Assembly: GCA_028023455.1 (NCBI GenBank)
Contig: JAQFVV010012423.1
Span: forward strand, 4,251,769-4,315,768
Length of the DNA: 64,000 nt
Source: Epiperipatus broadwayi
Lineage: Eukaryota; Onychophora; Udeonychophora; Euonychophora; Peripatidae
Direction of reading: 5' to 3'
The position numbers were made by a program, and so were the translations under genes. Numbering within the stretch: the stretch's first letter is position 1; the number at the start of each line of letters is the position of its first letter. Positions 1 to 12,007 of the stretch are shown here, in pieces. A model generated the notes under the pieces. The model was not told where the DNA came from and searched no databases. It saw nothing but the letters and a program-made list of their open reading frames with translations.

Positions 1-326
<326 letters not shown>

Positions 327-360
327 TAATGCCTTATGCTGTACTAGTAATAATAAAAAA

Positions 361-530
361 ATAAAAATTTATATAACATTACAGTTCTAGCCAAAAAACT
401 AAACTTTACTAATATTCTTTCACAACCATGGTTTCATCTCTATTTGTTAAGAGATAAAACCATGGTTGAGGAATAATTTTAGTAAAGTTTAGTTTTTTGG
501 CTAGTACTGTAATTTTATATGAACTTTTAT
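361..530. repeat. Small foldback (inverted-repeat) element
   Basis: The left arm (361-437) is nearly the exact reverse complement of the right arm (455-530). The arms share the core tagccaaaaaactaaacttt and a ccatgg centre. A loop of under 20 bases separates them, so the whole piece can form one hairpin of about 75 bp. There is no coding capacity; a 68-residue minus-strand frame here is a by-product of the palindrome. The structure fits a miniature foldback or MITE-type insertion, but I see no clear target-site duplication. Confidence 0.8.
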
Positions 531-1448
531 TTAATATATATATTAAATTGAATCTTGACAAAAAAAAATAAAACAAAAAAAAAACTTGTGCTATACTTAT
601 TTTTTTAATATTCAATAAATATTACTGTCGATCATTATTCAAGCTTATAATCAATGCTTCCATATACTGAAAAAAGCTAGTACAGTCATCTGATATTTTT
701 CGTTATATAAATCCTACTTATGTAAATCCAGGGGATTTATAAGTGTAATTCTTAATATATATAAAATGGTAAATAAAAATTAAAATTTGATATCAACATC
801 GACTTCATATCTTACACGTTTTATGCTATGTGAATATCTTTTGTGATATATTATAGTGCTTATTTTTATTTGTTAAAAATTGTTTTTTATATTCTACAGC
901 ATGATTAATGATAAATTTGCACGTTTGTGAAAATCCTACTTATATAAGTCTGTCTGCAGATTATCAACTAACTACATATGTAATAATTTACAATAATGTT
1001 TTGAAAACTAATGATATTATTTTAGAAATTTAAATGATTGATAATCATTCTTAAATTCTAAAATGAATTATTTATCAGAATCCTTAAAATAGTAAATGGT
1101 TAAGAATTTTGAAATAATGTTTATAACATCTTTCTTTTATTATCTAAATATAATTTTGTTTTGTTTATTTTCAGTTTAATTATTAAAATTTGGAAAAAAT
1201 TTAAGTGCTTCTTTTTTTGGTTTCCTTTGGTTATTTTGCATAAGGAAGCAAAAAGAAAATAGTGAGGAGTAACTCGAAGAGTGCTTTTAACTATAGGATG
1301 TAGATATAAATAATTATTTTATGACGGTTTTTGACAAAAATATGTGATTACAATTGTATATATGCTTTTATTATATATATATATATTTAAGAAACAACAG
1401 ACGGCATTAAAATATTTACATATATAATTTTTAAGGTTAACTCTATGT
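531..1448. other. AT-rich spacer, no gene seen
   Basis: The DNA is low in complexity, with stops in every frame. A short motif close to aatcctacttat occurs near 710 and again near 931, but nothing else is organised. I see no gene, RNA or mobile element. Confidence 0.6.
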
Positions 1449-1550
1449 AACTGTTTTATGTATAATTGTGCCCTCGACCATCAGCATATGGCCTTTAAAA
1501 CGTATTTCCATGTGCTGTTGAAGGTTATATTAATTATATATAAAACAGTT
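1449..1550. repeat. Short imperfect hairpin element
   Basis: The left arm (1449-1491) begins aactgttttatgtataatt. The right arm (1508-1550) ends with its imperfect reverse complement, aattatatataaaacagtt. The arms are about 43 bp with several mismatches and a 16-base loop. This is probably an old miniature inverted-repeat insertion. It has no coding capacity. Confidence 0.65.
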
Positions 1551-1810
1551 GCAATGATTTAATCTCTAAATATTACACGTGAGTATTTAACATTGTTAAT
1601 TTGTATTTATTACATATATGTATAATATTTAAAACATCCCATAGCTACATTATTCCAGCCTTCCTTGCCTTTTAAAATAAAAAAAAGCTTGAATTTTACC
1701 ACTATTATGGAGCACTTCAAATATTTTATATAGATTTCAGCTAGAAGTATGCATCATTTATACATATATTTTGAAATAAATGTTTATATGGATTTTATTA
1801 TATAGATATC

Positions 1811-2050
1811 AGGAGATAATATCCATTAAATAGAGTAACACTTTAATTTTTGACATTACTAAAAAACTATCATTACTACTAATTGACAATTTCTGAGGCA
1901 AAGCAAGTTTTTTTCGTAATATGATTTTTGTTGGGGCTATTATGAAAAAAACTTGCATTGCCTCAGGAATTGTCAATTAGTAGTAATTGATAGTTTCTTA
2001 GTAACATCAAAAGTTAAAGTGTGTTCTCTATTTGATGGATGTTATCTCCT
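1811..2050. repeat. Foldback element with ~105 bp arms
   Basis: The left arm (1811-1916) starts aggagataatatcc. The right arm (1942-2050) ends with its reverse complement, ggatgttatctcct. The inner halves share the near-identical complement of actactaattgacaatt. The loop is about 25 bases. Arm similarity is high with a few substitutions, so the insertion is moderately young. TA-rich flanks make any short target duplication ambiguous. There is no ORF. Confidence 0.8.
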
Positions 2051-2258
2051 TATGTATATAAAAAAAATCTCTGCCATCATTATTTATAATATAAAGCCAC
2101 TATAACAGAAATTAGACTTAAATATTTATTTTAATTATCTAGAATACTATTAACATCTTAGCAATATTTTAACAAATATACCATAAATAACATTAAGCAT
2201 GTTAACTGTAGACTTATTATAATGTTGACAATCATAAATATGATGTTACGTTGTAGGT

Positions 2259-2757
2259 ATGTTTAATCTAATGCTTGAATATCCTAGAACCTTACTGAGG
2301 AGCCAGTAGCAGAAATGGATTTGGGGTTGTGGATATTCTGCAAAGCTTGTTAAGATCTTATTTGTGAGCTCTATAAATAACATTTGTAATAAAAACTTGT
2401 TAAATTAGATCATGTGGCATATGACTTGATTACTTTGTTTTTTTGCTATTAAGGCTTTGGCTATTTTATATTGTTAAAGTTATTAATATATGGGGTGTCT
2501 AAACTTGGTTCAATCCCATATGGCTATTTAAGTTAGACAGCTGGATTGGAAGACATATGAATGGCTGAAAATTTCAGATTTTCAACTTAATACTTAGATA
2601 TCCATTAGATAAAGTGCTGGGCTTGTACTCATATTTTTAATCTAATGCTTGAATATCCTAGCACCTCACTGAGAAATCTAGTAGCAGAAACTGGTCTGGG
2701 TTTGGGGATATTCTGCAAAGCTTGTTAAGAGCTTATTTGTGAGCTCTATATATAATG
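2259..2757. repeat. Dimeric repeat (1.3 units, period ~378 bp)
   Basis: A block of about 120 bp beginning taatctaatgcttgaatatc occurs at 2259-2386 and again at 2636-2757 in the same orientation, with scattered differences. Between them lie about 250 bp, including a segment ending aaatttcagattttc. Related sequence recurs at 46384-46917, but there a different part of the unit is duplicated. It is non-coding. It could be a partial tandem dimer of a satellite-like monomer or a short element with terminal direct repeats. Confidence 0.7.
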
Positions 2758-2766
2758 TATATATAC

Positions 2767-2863
2767 ATATGTGTCAGACAAATAAATCCTGTTTTCTGGA
2801 TGACAATTTCAGACTAGTTTTAATGATTGTTTGCAAACAGGATTTATTTGTCTGACACACATG
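2767..2863. repeat. Short hairpin element
   Basis: The arms 2767-2795 and 2835-2863 are nearly perfect reverse complements. The shared core is tgtcagacaaataaatcctg. They enclose about 40 bases. The element lies directly next to the dimeric repeat and carries no ORF. Confidence 0.8.
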
Positions 2864-3078
2864 CCTGAAAATAAAATTTTATATAGATATCAACCAATAT
2901 ATACTATTATATATTTTTTCAAACCTGCTTTCATTGGTAGTTTTCATTGTTATGATGGGATAGATGTACTTAACTCTAATTAACAAAATACATAATTAAA
3001 ATTTCCTTAAAACTTAAACATTTATTTTATCAAATCCATTAAAAATTTTTGTATATGTTCTCCACTCTTTGGGATTCT

Positions 3079-5525
3079 AAGGGGAACCCCAACCCACAAC
3101 TGACATATCTAAGTGATAAATGAAATCAAACAACTCATAAAGGGTTGCTATAAGCAGTATTCCAAGAATTTTGACCATTTGTTTAAAATCGCATTTTTCA
3201 TCAATAATTAAAAAATTTAATGCACAAATTTTGTACAACTATGTGTGATCAAATCATGTGACAAAACATACACATATAAAAAATAAAATTGCATAAGCTC
3301 AAACTAAATTTAAAAAAATTCAAAAACAACATGACCAACGAAACGATTGTCCATAAAATGTGCATACACTAAAATAAAAATTAAGCAGTAAAATTACTCA
3401 AACTAAGCTAAAATAAAATTGTATGCAGTCAACCAAAAATGTGTGTAATCACATATTGAATAAACATAAAAACACTTAAGTGCGAAAAGACTATATTCAT
3501 ACTCAAAGAAAAAAATTGAAAAATAAAATGTGTCAAACTAAGCTTATAATTAATAAATACTAATGCATTTGGTTAAACAAAAAGTGTGCATAAGGTAAAA
3601 TAAAAAATATAAAATAAAATTAGTTAAATAAGAAATGGGAATAACCACAAGTTTAAATAAATGTAAAAAAAAATTGCTGAAAGAGCATTTGCGTACTCAA
3701 ACATAAAAATTGAAAAAACTAAGCTTATCATTAATAAATAATAATGCATATTATTAAAATATATGGCAACAACAACATGTTGAGTAAACATATAAACAAC
3801 TGCTAAAATAATCTAAAATATGGCTGCTGAAAGAGAAATTGCCTAAATTAAGGAATATTAATTTTACAATTAATAAAAAATAATAAATCAGATTTTTTGC
3901 TGCCGGGAATATTGCATGCTTTCTGTATCAAATGTTGTTTAAAAAAAAATGGAGATAGAAAAAAGATAGCGGTATTAACATATGATCTCATAACATGAAT
4001 ATCAAATCAAAGCAGCAGAGTTCACATTTGATCACATGAACAAGAAATCCTAACATTAGACAAAAGAAAAATTGCTTAAACTAAAGAATATTAATTTTTC
4101 AATTAATAAAAAATAATAAATTGGATTTTTTTTGGCAAAACAAGTATTAAACATCACATGACCTCCATCTCTTATGCTTGTGTATAACTGTTGTTAAAAC
4201 AGGCAAAAATCACTATATGTATGCCACACACAGCAAGCTAGAGTAATCAATGGATGCCAGAAGGCTTGTGCATAAAATCCCCATCTAGTGCCTACTCATC
4301 CAATATCCCTAGACTAGTTTCTGGCTTGTGGCCTTTGTCAGTGAGGAGCCTTGGATCTGAGAGCACTGCATCTAGATCTTAGGATCTAATGCAACCATCT
4401 TTTATCTCCATTTAACTACAAAACTATGAGTCTTAAACTGAAAACACTTCAATGTTTCTAATTCAAGCCCATCAGCTTATATAGTTATATGGGTCTGAAC
4501 CCAGTTCAGTTTCCATACATTTTGGTGTCTTTGGTTCTTTAATAATCATAGCCACCAATATTCTATTAGGCAGGATTGGTTTTAAGCCAATAAACATCAC
4601 ATGACCTCCATCTCTTATGCTTGTGTATAACTGTTGTTAAAACAGGCAAAACTCACTATACATATGCCACACACAGCAAGCTAGAGTAATCAAGGGTTGC
4701 ATTAGATCCTAAGATCTAGATGCAGTGCTCTCAGATCCAATGTTCCTCACTGATGAAGGCCACAAGCCAGAAACTAGTCTGGGGATATTGGATGAGTAGG
4801 CACTAGATGGAGATTTTATGCACAAGCCTTCTGGAATCCATTGATTACTCTAGCTTGCTGTGTGTGGCATACGTATAGTGCGTTTTGCCTGTTTTAAAAA
4901 CAAGTATTGTGAGTGTTCATTTTTCACATGTAGGTATGAGGAAAAAGGTCAAGATGAAAAAAATAAAATTGCATAAAATAACTTAATATTATAATTAATG
5001 GAAAAAACAAATCCTTACGCACATTATTACTATTAATATATGGTGGTAACCACATGTTGAACAAATGTAAAAACAACTGCCAAAAGAAAAATTGCATATG
5101 TTTAAACAAGCAATGTACATAAAGCAAAATTATCTAAAATATAACAGATAAAAAAGGAATAAATCTAAACTAAAGTATATTAATTTTACAATTAATAATA
5201 AATAGGATTTTTTTGTCATTTCAAAGAGAGCATTGCTGTGTGCCTAATTACTAATGTGTTGATAAAAGAAAAAGATGGAGATGAGGAAAATAAAATTGCA
5301 TACCTCAAACATGAAATGTGCATTAAAACCTAAAGAGGAAAACAATAAATCTTAATGTTAGTTGAAAGAAAAATTGGCTAAACAAAAAAAATAGTCACAT
5401 TTTTTTTCTTATGAAAATGAGTATTGTTGTGTGCTTCATTTCCCATGTGTAGTTACAAAGAAAAAAAAATGAAGATGAGAAAAGTTAGTATTGTTCACAT
5501 TTGGTCACATGATTTGAAAATGAAA
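3079..5525 (+). repeat. Left arm: degenerate subterminal repeat array
   Basis: Repeated landmarks recur through this arm. They include ttataattaataaatac (near 3541, with variants near 3724, 3862, 4095, 4988 and 5170), a caaca(t/c)gttgaataaa-like motif, and aaaataaaattgcata. Blocks resembling agatggagatgag recur near 3949, 5273 and 5475. Units are of unequal length and heavily diverged. The array is interrupted by a separate insertion at 4149-4896. No coding frame of note is present; the frame at 4924-5127 on the minus strand is fortuitous. Confidence 0.7.
4137..4908. mobile_element. Nested foldback insertion with 12 bp flanking repeat
   Basis: The insertion is flanked by the direct repeat aaaacaagtatt (4137-4148 and 4897-4908), which looks like a target-site duplication. 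Inside, 4184-4393 is the near reverse complement of about 4691-4895. Shared blocks are acacacagcaagctagagtaatca, read in both directions, and the region around agatctagatgcag. A second direct copy of the left end begins near 4587 (aacatcacatgacctccatc). The element is non-coding. A relative lies at 23072-23349. The length of the duplication exceeds the 8 bp usual for hAT elements, so the family is undetermined. Confidence 0.75.
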
Positions 5526-6979
5526 ATATCTATAAAAACAAAATTTTATCTATAATCTTAGAAGAAAAAGTAACTGCTTGTAAGACTAATTTCTTCTAAG
5601 TTACATTTGTTAGACAGTATTTTTTTCTGAGATCATTCTGCAAAATTCTTATAGCATTGAAAGCATTTTATTTCAATGTTTAACTATGGAGAACCAAGCT
5701 GTTAACTTTTCAATGCAGCACAATCCTCTCAAGATGAAGAGAGGAAAATACTATACACAAAGTGCAGTGAAGGCATGACAAAAAGTGGAAGAAAAACCAC
5801 AAGAGTTACTGGGTTCATACTCTGTACTCTTATGGGTGCCAGACTACTCATTCTATCCATACAGGAATTTTTTATTACATGGATGCTAGCAACTGTATTG
5901 AAAGTCATTTAACCTATGTGAAATTCTCAAATTGTTTTTTTTCTTTATATTGAATAAACCCCTTAAAACAGAGGATGCATATGAACAACAAATCTTCAGC
6001 AACTGTGATGGAGTGGTTTAATTTTTTGCAAAAAAGTAAGTTTCTGCTGAGGTGAGGAGACAGTTAATTAGAAATAAAGAAGAACCTATTCAAATGTATG
6101 AAGCCAGGTTTGTCAACTGCCAAAAATATAATAGAATACTGCTCAGTGGAAATCATGTGGTTATAATAGTGATGCCACAGTTAAACCAATTAATAAAAAG
6201 AACAACAGTACCTGACTTGAATGACCTTGGGTTTTCAGATTAAAAAAGAATCTGATTGCTGCTACTTTTCAATGCTACATCAACATTGAACTACATTAAT
6301 TCTTATTATTGAAAGGGGATATGTAGCTATCTCTGTCATCCAATAAGATCAGTGTCCAGTTTACACAGACCTCAATGATAGAGGTTTATTCACTTCACCA
6401 TTTCTCATTAGTAAAACTATGTACATTTAGTGATCAGTGATTATACCCATTTTATAGAAAGATGTTGGCTATAGATAGAGTAATTTTTTTAAAAAAAGAT
6501 GAGAGGCACATCACTGGATCTACTTCAATTCCATTTGAATTGTATTTGCTAAAAAATGGGTCAAAAAATTTGATGAAGATAAATTTATGCATTAAATTTT
6601 TCAAAGATGCTAAAGCTAGTACTGTTAGTGATAATGTTAGTGTTTATCTTTTTTAAAAACCAATATCTTTTTTACATTTCAAATTATCAGCAAATTTTTT
6701 AAATACTTATCTTAGTATTCTTTTTTATTTTGTAGCATATCTGTATTAATGTGCCAGCTAATGTATAACACTGCTTGCATCCCTCTCCATTTGTAAATAT
6801 TTTTAAATAATAAAATCTGTAAATATTTTTTAAATATATTTATGTGTTCATTTGCTGATGGTAAAAGTAACTTTAATCTTAATAGATAGATAGTTATATA
6901 AATAGCTATATAGATTTGTATAAATTTTAAGAGCCCATAAGGACCTCGACAAATCAAGTGTGGACTCTACTGCTTTGAT
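5526..6979. other. Unrepeated centre of the foldback element
   Basis: This part is richer in G and C than the arms and contains two short plus-strand open stretches: 6052-6243 (63 residues, opening at a GTG) and 6462-6656 (64 residues, including FLKKDERHITGS). Neither matches a family I recognise, and both are bounded by stops. They might be decayed remnants of a coding region carried by the element, or chance frames. No catalytic motif of a transposase or integrase could be picked out. Confidence 0.4.
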
Positions 6980-8275
6980 CCGATATTCATGTCATGAGGT
7001 CAAATGTTAACACCACAATCATTTATCTCCATTTTTTAGAACTACTGTGACAAGTAAAAATGCAATATTAGTCGTTTTCTGGTAAGAAATAGCCCACTTT
7101 ATTATTTTTATTGTAAAATTAATATTCTTTACTTTAAGCAATTTTTTCTTTTGCTGCTATATTTTAGTTATTTTAGCAGTTGTTTTTTTTACATTTATTC
7201 AACACATGGTCATTACAATATATTATAATAAAATGCATTCGTATTTATTAATTATAATCTTAGTTTGAGCAATTCCATACTTAATTTTTTATCTTTGAGC
7301 ACACGAATGCTCTTTCAATAGCTGTTTTTACAATTATTCAACACGTGGTTATGCATATTTCTTGTTTGACTGTATGCAATTTTATTTTAGCATAGTTTTA
7401 GCAATTATCCTTTTTAATTTTAAGCTTATGCTCATCTTTTTTACCATATGCATTGGTATTTATTAATTATAAGCTTAGTTTGAGCATTTTACTTTTTAAT
7501 TTTATCTTAGAGTATGCAAATGCTCTTATATTTAACTTGTGATTACTGCTATTGAGCAATTATAAGCTTAATTTGAGCAATTTTATTTTTTAAGTTTATC
7601 ATTGAGTATACGAATGCTTTGATGTTTTTTCAAAATGTAATTACCACCATATCTTAAATGTAATAAAATGCATTGGTATTTACTAATTATAAGCTTGCTT
7701 TTATTTTTTCGTTTTTTATTTTTGAGTATGCAAGTGCTTTTATATTTGTTCAACACATGGTTATCACCATATATTGTAATTAAATTCATTGGTATTTATT
7801 AATTATAAGCTTAGTTTGAGGAAATTCATATTCAACACATGGTTACTACCTTTGTGTCTTTGAGTATGCAAATACTTTTATGGCAGTTGTTTTTACATTT
7901 TATTCAACATGTTGCTGCACATATTTCTTGTTGACCATATGCAATTTTATTTTACTTTTTCATTTTTATTTTAGATTATGCACATTTTTGGACAGTTTTT
8001 TATTTGGTCATGTGATGTGTGTTTTTTTCTATGTTTTTTGGCTTAGTTTGAGCTTATGCAATTTATTTGTATGTTTCAATTTCTATGTTTTACTCCCATG
8101 ATTTGATGAAGCATAGTTGCATAAAATTTGCACATTATTTTTATAATTATTAATGGAGGATGTGATTTTGTATCAGATAGTTAAAATAATTGGAACACTA
8201 CCTATTGCAATGTCTTGGGTTTTTTCAATCTCATTTTTGCTTGGATGTGTCATTGATGGGTTTGAGACTCTCCTT
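6980..8275 (-). repeat. Right arm: inverted copy of the repeat array
   Basis: Here the same repeat units appear in the opposite orientation. The landmark tatttattaattataagctt recurs near 7465, 7680 (variant) and 7795, with related forms near 7242 and 7560. The landmark gagtatgcaaatgct and its variants recur near 7299, 7511, 7605, 7725 and 7862. The landmark ttcaacacatggtta and its variants recur near 7198, 7338, 7748 and 7831. Spacings are irregular (about 95-230 bp). The innermost part (from about 7021, atttatctccat) matches the complement of the left arm near 5275. The frames at 7583-7789 and 7880-8101 are by-products. Confidence 0.7.
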
Positions 8276-10805
8276 ACAAAATGATGAGGATTGTGCATTA
8301 AACCAGTACAATAAATGTAATGAAGAAAAAAAAAATTTCTATATTAAGTTATAATGATAATTTATATGGTGTTATAATTAGCTCTTGTAATATTATCATC
8401 CAAATAAATAAATCAACTCCAGTAGTAATAAAATGGAGTACATCTAAGTTCATCATTTGTCTGAATTTTAAATCTCTAACTTCAAAAATTTGACATTAAA
8501 AACATGTTAATGAGACTTGAAACACTTTTTGAATATAATCCAGAAACAAAGGAGATATTTTTTTTGAATCTGAACTATATAAAAAAATTATATCTTTATA
8601 TTATTATATTTATTCCCTAATACTCAGTAATACAGATGATTATTTAAAATTAAACAAGTGATCTAAACAGCATTTTAATATTCTCAGTGTAAAATAACTA
8701 AATCAGTATATTTAAGTGTAGTGCCATGATCCACAAAGATGGATAAGTGATGTAGTCTTAAAGCAAAATAAAATTAAAATGAAGACAACATTTTTATAAA
8801 ATAATTGATTCATCTTTAACCTATTACTATTCATGTAAATCAAAAATCCATTTGTTGTAAGAATTAAGTTAACTCTTCAACTCACAAAAAATAAAGTTCT
8901 CTTCAAAATATAATACATAATTTTTTTTATATTATACCATCCCTTTCATAAATACTTAGAAACAAATTACTCCATAAATAATCCTTTTTAGTGATAACAT
9001 TTAATATAATAACGTATTGCTATAGCCATATGATGCTTCACTTCATAAAGTTTGAAATGGATTCTAAAGACATACATTATTATAATAAGTCTAATAAATA
9101 TTTCTACACATATTGTCATAGTATTCTTATTCTCATAAAAAAATTACTATGCTAACAAATCCACTCTTTAAAAATGTTTCGCAATTAGTAAATTCTTTTA
9201 AGTTATGCATGACTTAAAATGTGTGTGTCATTACTAATAATAATAAAAAAAAAATTAGAACAAATTAAACATCCTTCTCTTTAATATAAATGCTGATACA
9301 GATTTTACTAAATACGTTTTTACACTATATAATAAGAATACATGTGTGTATAGTTTGTTATATTCATATATATTTTCATTGAAGTGTAAATGAGAGAAGT
9401 TATTATAAGAAATATATATGAATATATGAAGAAAAGTAAAGGAAGAGAATAAGAGTATATAGTTTGTTGTATGATATTATTACAAAAAAAAAGAATGAAT
9501 TTAGTTTTTTAAAAGATATTAAGAAAATAAAGAATATAGCAAAATTTTATAAATGTGTGTATATTTTAGATGAAACGTAAGCATGATCAATAGACCTTCT
9601 CTTACATCCAACAAAAATGTTTTGTATGTTTGTGGTTTTTTTTTTTTGTTGTTGTTTATTAATAGCAAAAATAATTGTTTCGAATGTTCTATGTTAAGAA
9701 ACTGAATGACGATTTTATTTTAAGATGGCTAACAAAGTCTCCAGTTATGGAACCCATAGATTGAGAACAACTTCTGTTACTTTTTTTTTATTATTGCTTC
9801 TGCAAATAATGTGCTGAATTAGTAAGAGTAGTCAAAATTTCAAAAAAGAAAATATTTTTCAAGCCAAAACATTGATCCCATTTTCTGAGTTGAGAATAGA
9901 TATAATTATTTAATATGATCTTTCTTTTACATGACCATGCTTATGCCAATGATATTCTACTGATGCAGAATAAAAAATGACAGCAAGGAGAGCAAAAAGT
10001 CTCTGATAGGAGGTTTATTTACACATGGATCTTAGCAGTCATATCAATTACAAATATAAATTTTTCTCTTCAACTGGTGAAAGTAAAGTTAATAAAGCTG
10101 AAAATTTAGTCTCTTTTAATGCATGGATAGTGCAACAATCCTGTTTTCTTTTTCTTTTGATATATATTGAATTTATCACAAGTCAAGCATTCTCTGAAAA
10201 ATTTTATTGTCACTACTAAATCCATTTTAATGATGGATTGTTGATATTAATAACAACAATGATTTCAACATAAATATGTAAAACTGATTATATAAAATAT
10301 AGCATATATGTTTTTAGTTATTATTGTTAATATTATAGCATATTTTAATATAATTCATTCTTTTATTTTATTTATTATCACTGTTGCCTTTTCAATAATT
10401 CTACAGAAAACACTAACTTTAACAGCATAAAAACATAATGATTATAATAATAAAAATACTATCAACAGAAATTGAAACATTTTATATAGATGTCTGTCAA
10501 ATATTTAAATATTAATATAGGTATGTGCGTAAATAATCAAAAAGTGTTTATATTCTGATAATCAAATAACATTAAAAAATTTTGAAATACTTTAAAAACA
10601 TATTACTTTCTTTCATGTTTTTTTTATAACTGAAGATAAGGATTGAGCTGTCCAATTGTTACAGTGTGTGTATATATATATATATATATATAGATAAAGA
10701 GCATGCTAATAGTTTTAAACAAGTTTTTTTTATTAGCAAACTCATTATATTACATTTGTAAACACAATCTAAATAAGTCACATGATGTATGACTTGATTT
10801 CATTA

Positions 10806-10836
<31 letters not shown>
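8276..10836. other. AT-rich spacer, no gene seen
   Basis: The DNA has many homopolymer runs and stops in all frames. Short (TA)n tracts lie at about 10670-10692 and 10805-10822. The 64-residue frame at 10025-10219 has no recognisable features. I see no RNA gene or mobile-element ends. Confidence 0.55.
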
Positions 10837-10838
<2 letters not shown>

Positions 10839-11101
10839 ATATACAAATCAATATATATATATATATATATATCAAAATACAGTACAATTTATATAAATTA
10901 TATTCTTTTAGAAGTACTTTCGACTATACACTTTGTAGTCTTTATAATCAACGTTATATAGTTGATAAAGACTACAAAGTGTATAGTCGAACGTTATATA
11001 GTTGATAAAGACTATAAAGTGTATAGTCGAAAGTACTTCTAAAAGAATATAATTTATATAAATTGTACTGTATTTTGATATATATATTGATTTGTATATT
11101 A
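10837..11101. repeat. Hairpin element with internal 40 bp duplication
   Basis: The outer arms are near-perfect reverse complements, from taatatacaaatcaatata at 10837 to its complement ending at 11101. The match continues inward through gtacaatttatataaattata and agaagtactttcgactatac. The centre contains a 40 bp unit (acgttatatagttgataaag...) repeated in direct orientation at 10951-10990 and 10991-11030, with one base difference. The high arm identity implies a young insertion or recent correction. The frame at 10820-11005 is an artefact. Confidence 0.85.
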
Positions 11102-11880
11102 CATATATTGTGAAACGAATACAGATATCAAACTTTATTTATTATATATATATAATATTTAAATATGATTGAGTACCGTATATATTTTTTTTAACATTTA
11201 TATAATTAGCAATCATTTGAACCCAGACTTTCAAGAACCATTTAGTCATCTTCTTCATCTTATACAAGTAATAGATATAAACACATACATGAAAAAAAAT
11301 GTAAACGATTTCCAATATATGTATTTCATGTTAAATGATAAAAAAAAAAAATTGCAAATAAGAGCTTTGAACTTGCCATCATCAGATTATCAATAATATA
11401 GATTACTGAAGCGTTAGAGAGTAAAGAAGACTGAAGCCTGTCCATGGAAGTTGAAAGATTTGCTATCTTAATGGATATGTGTTGAAGATGATAATGCAGA
11501 TCAACTGATTAATGGTGATTCATCATAAAATATGTATATTGGAGATCATTTGTATGTTTCACATGTATGTGGTCATGTTTATAAGTTGTGTAAGATGGAG
11601 TGGATGACTAAATGGAGCTTAAAATATTCTATACTTGATACACTTCATCCTGTATTCTGCACCATTCATCTTCTGTGTATTTAAATCAGCTTAAGGTCCT
11701 ACATCTGAGGGGTCAGAATGACTTACCAACAACATGGGTATAACAACAAAATTGACAAATAAGAGCTTTAAACTTGCCATCATTATATTTTTAATGATAA
11801 GAATAGCTGAAGAGTTGGAGAATGGAGAAGATCGAAGCCTGTCCATTGAAGTTTCAAAATTTGCTATATTAATGTGCACT

Positions 11881-12007
<127 letters not shown>

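Larger units (their letters stand above)
3079..8275. mobile_element. 5.2 kb foldback element with long repeat-array arms
   Basis: The sequence from 3079 inward is the imperfect reverse complement of the sequence ending at 8275. The match can be followed block by block, starting from aagg at the tips. Outer matches include ctgacatatctaag (left) against the complement of cttggatgtgtcat (right), and aaatcatgtg against catgatttga. Arms run about 3079-5525 (left, including a nested insertion) and 6980-8275 (right). A centre of about 1.45 kb is not repeated. The arms consist of degenerate short repeats. The architecture recalls foldback-type DNA transposons with long composite terminal inverted repeats. 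I do not recognise the superfamily, and no transposase frame is evident. Confidence 0.72.

Noticed and set aside
409-615. 68-residue minus-strand frame
   Set aside because: It lies largely within the 361-530 hairpin and its A/T-rich edge, and has no coding features.
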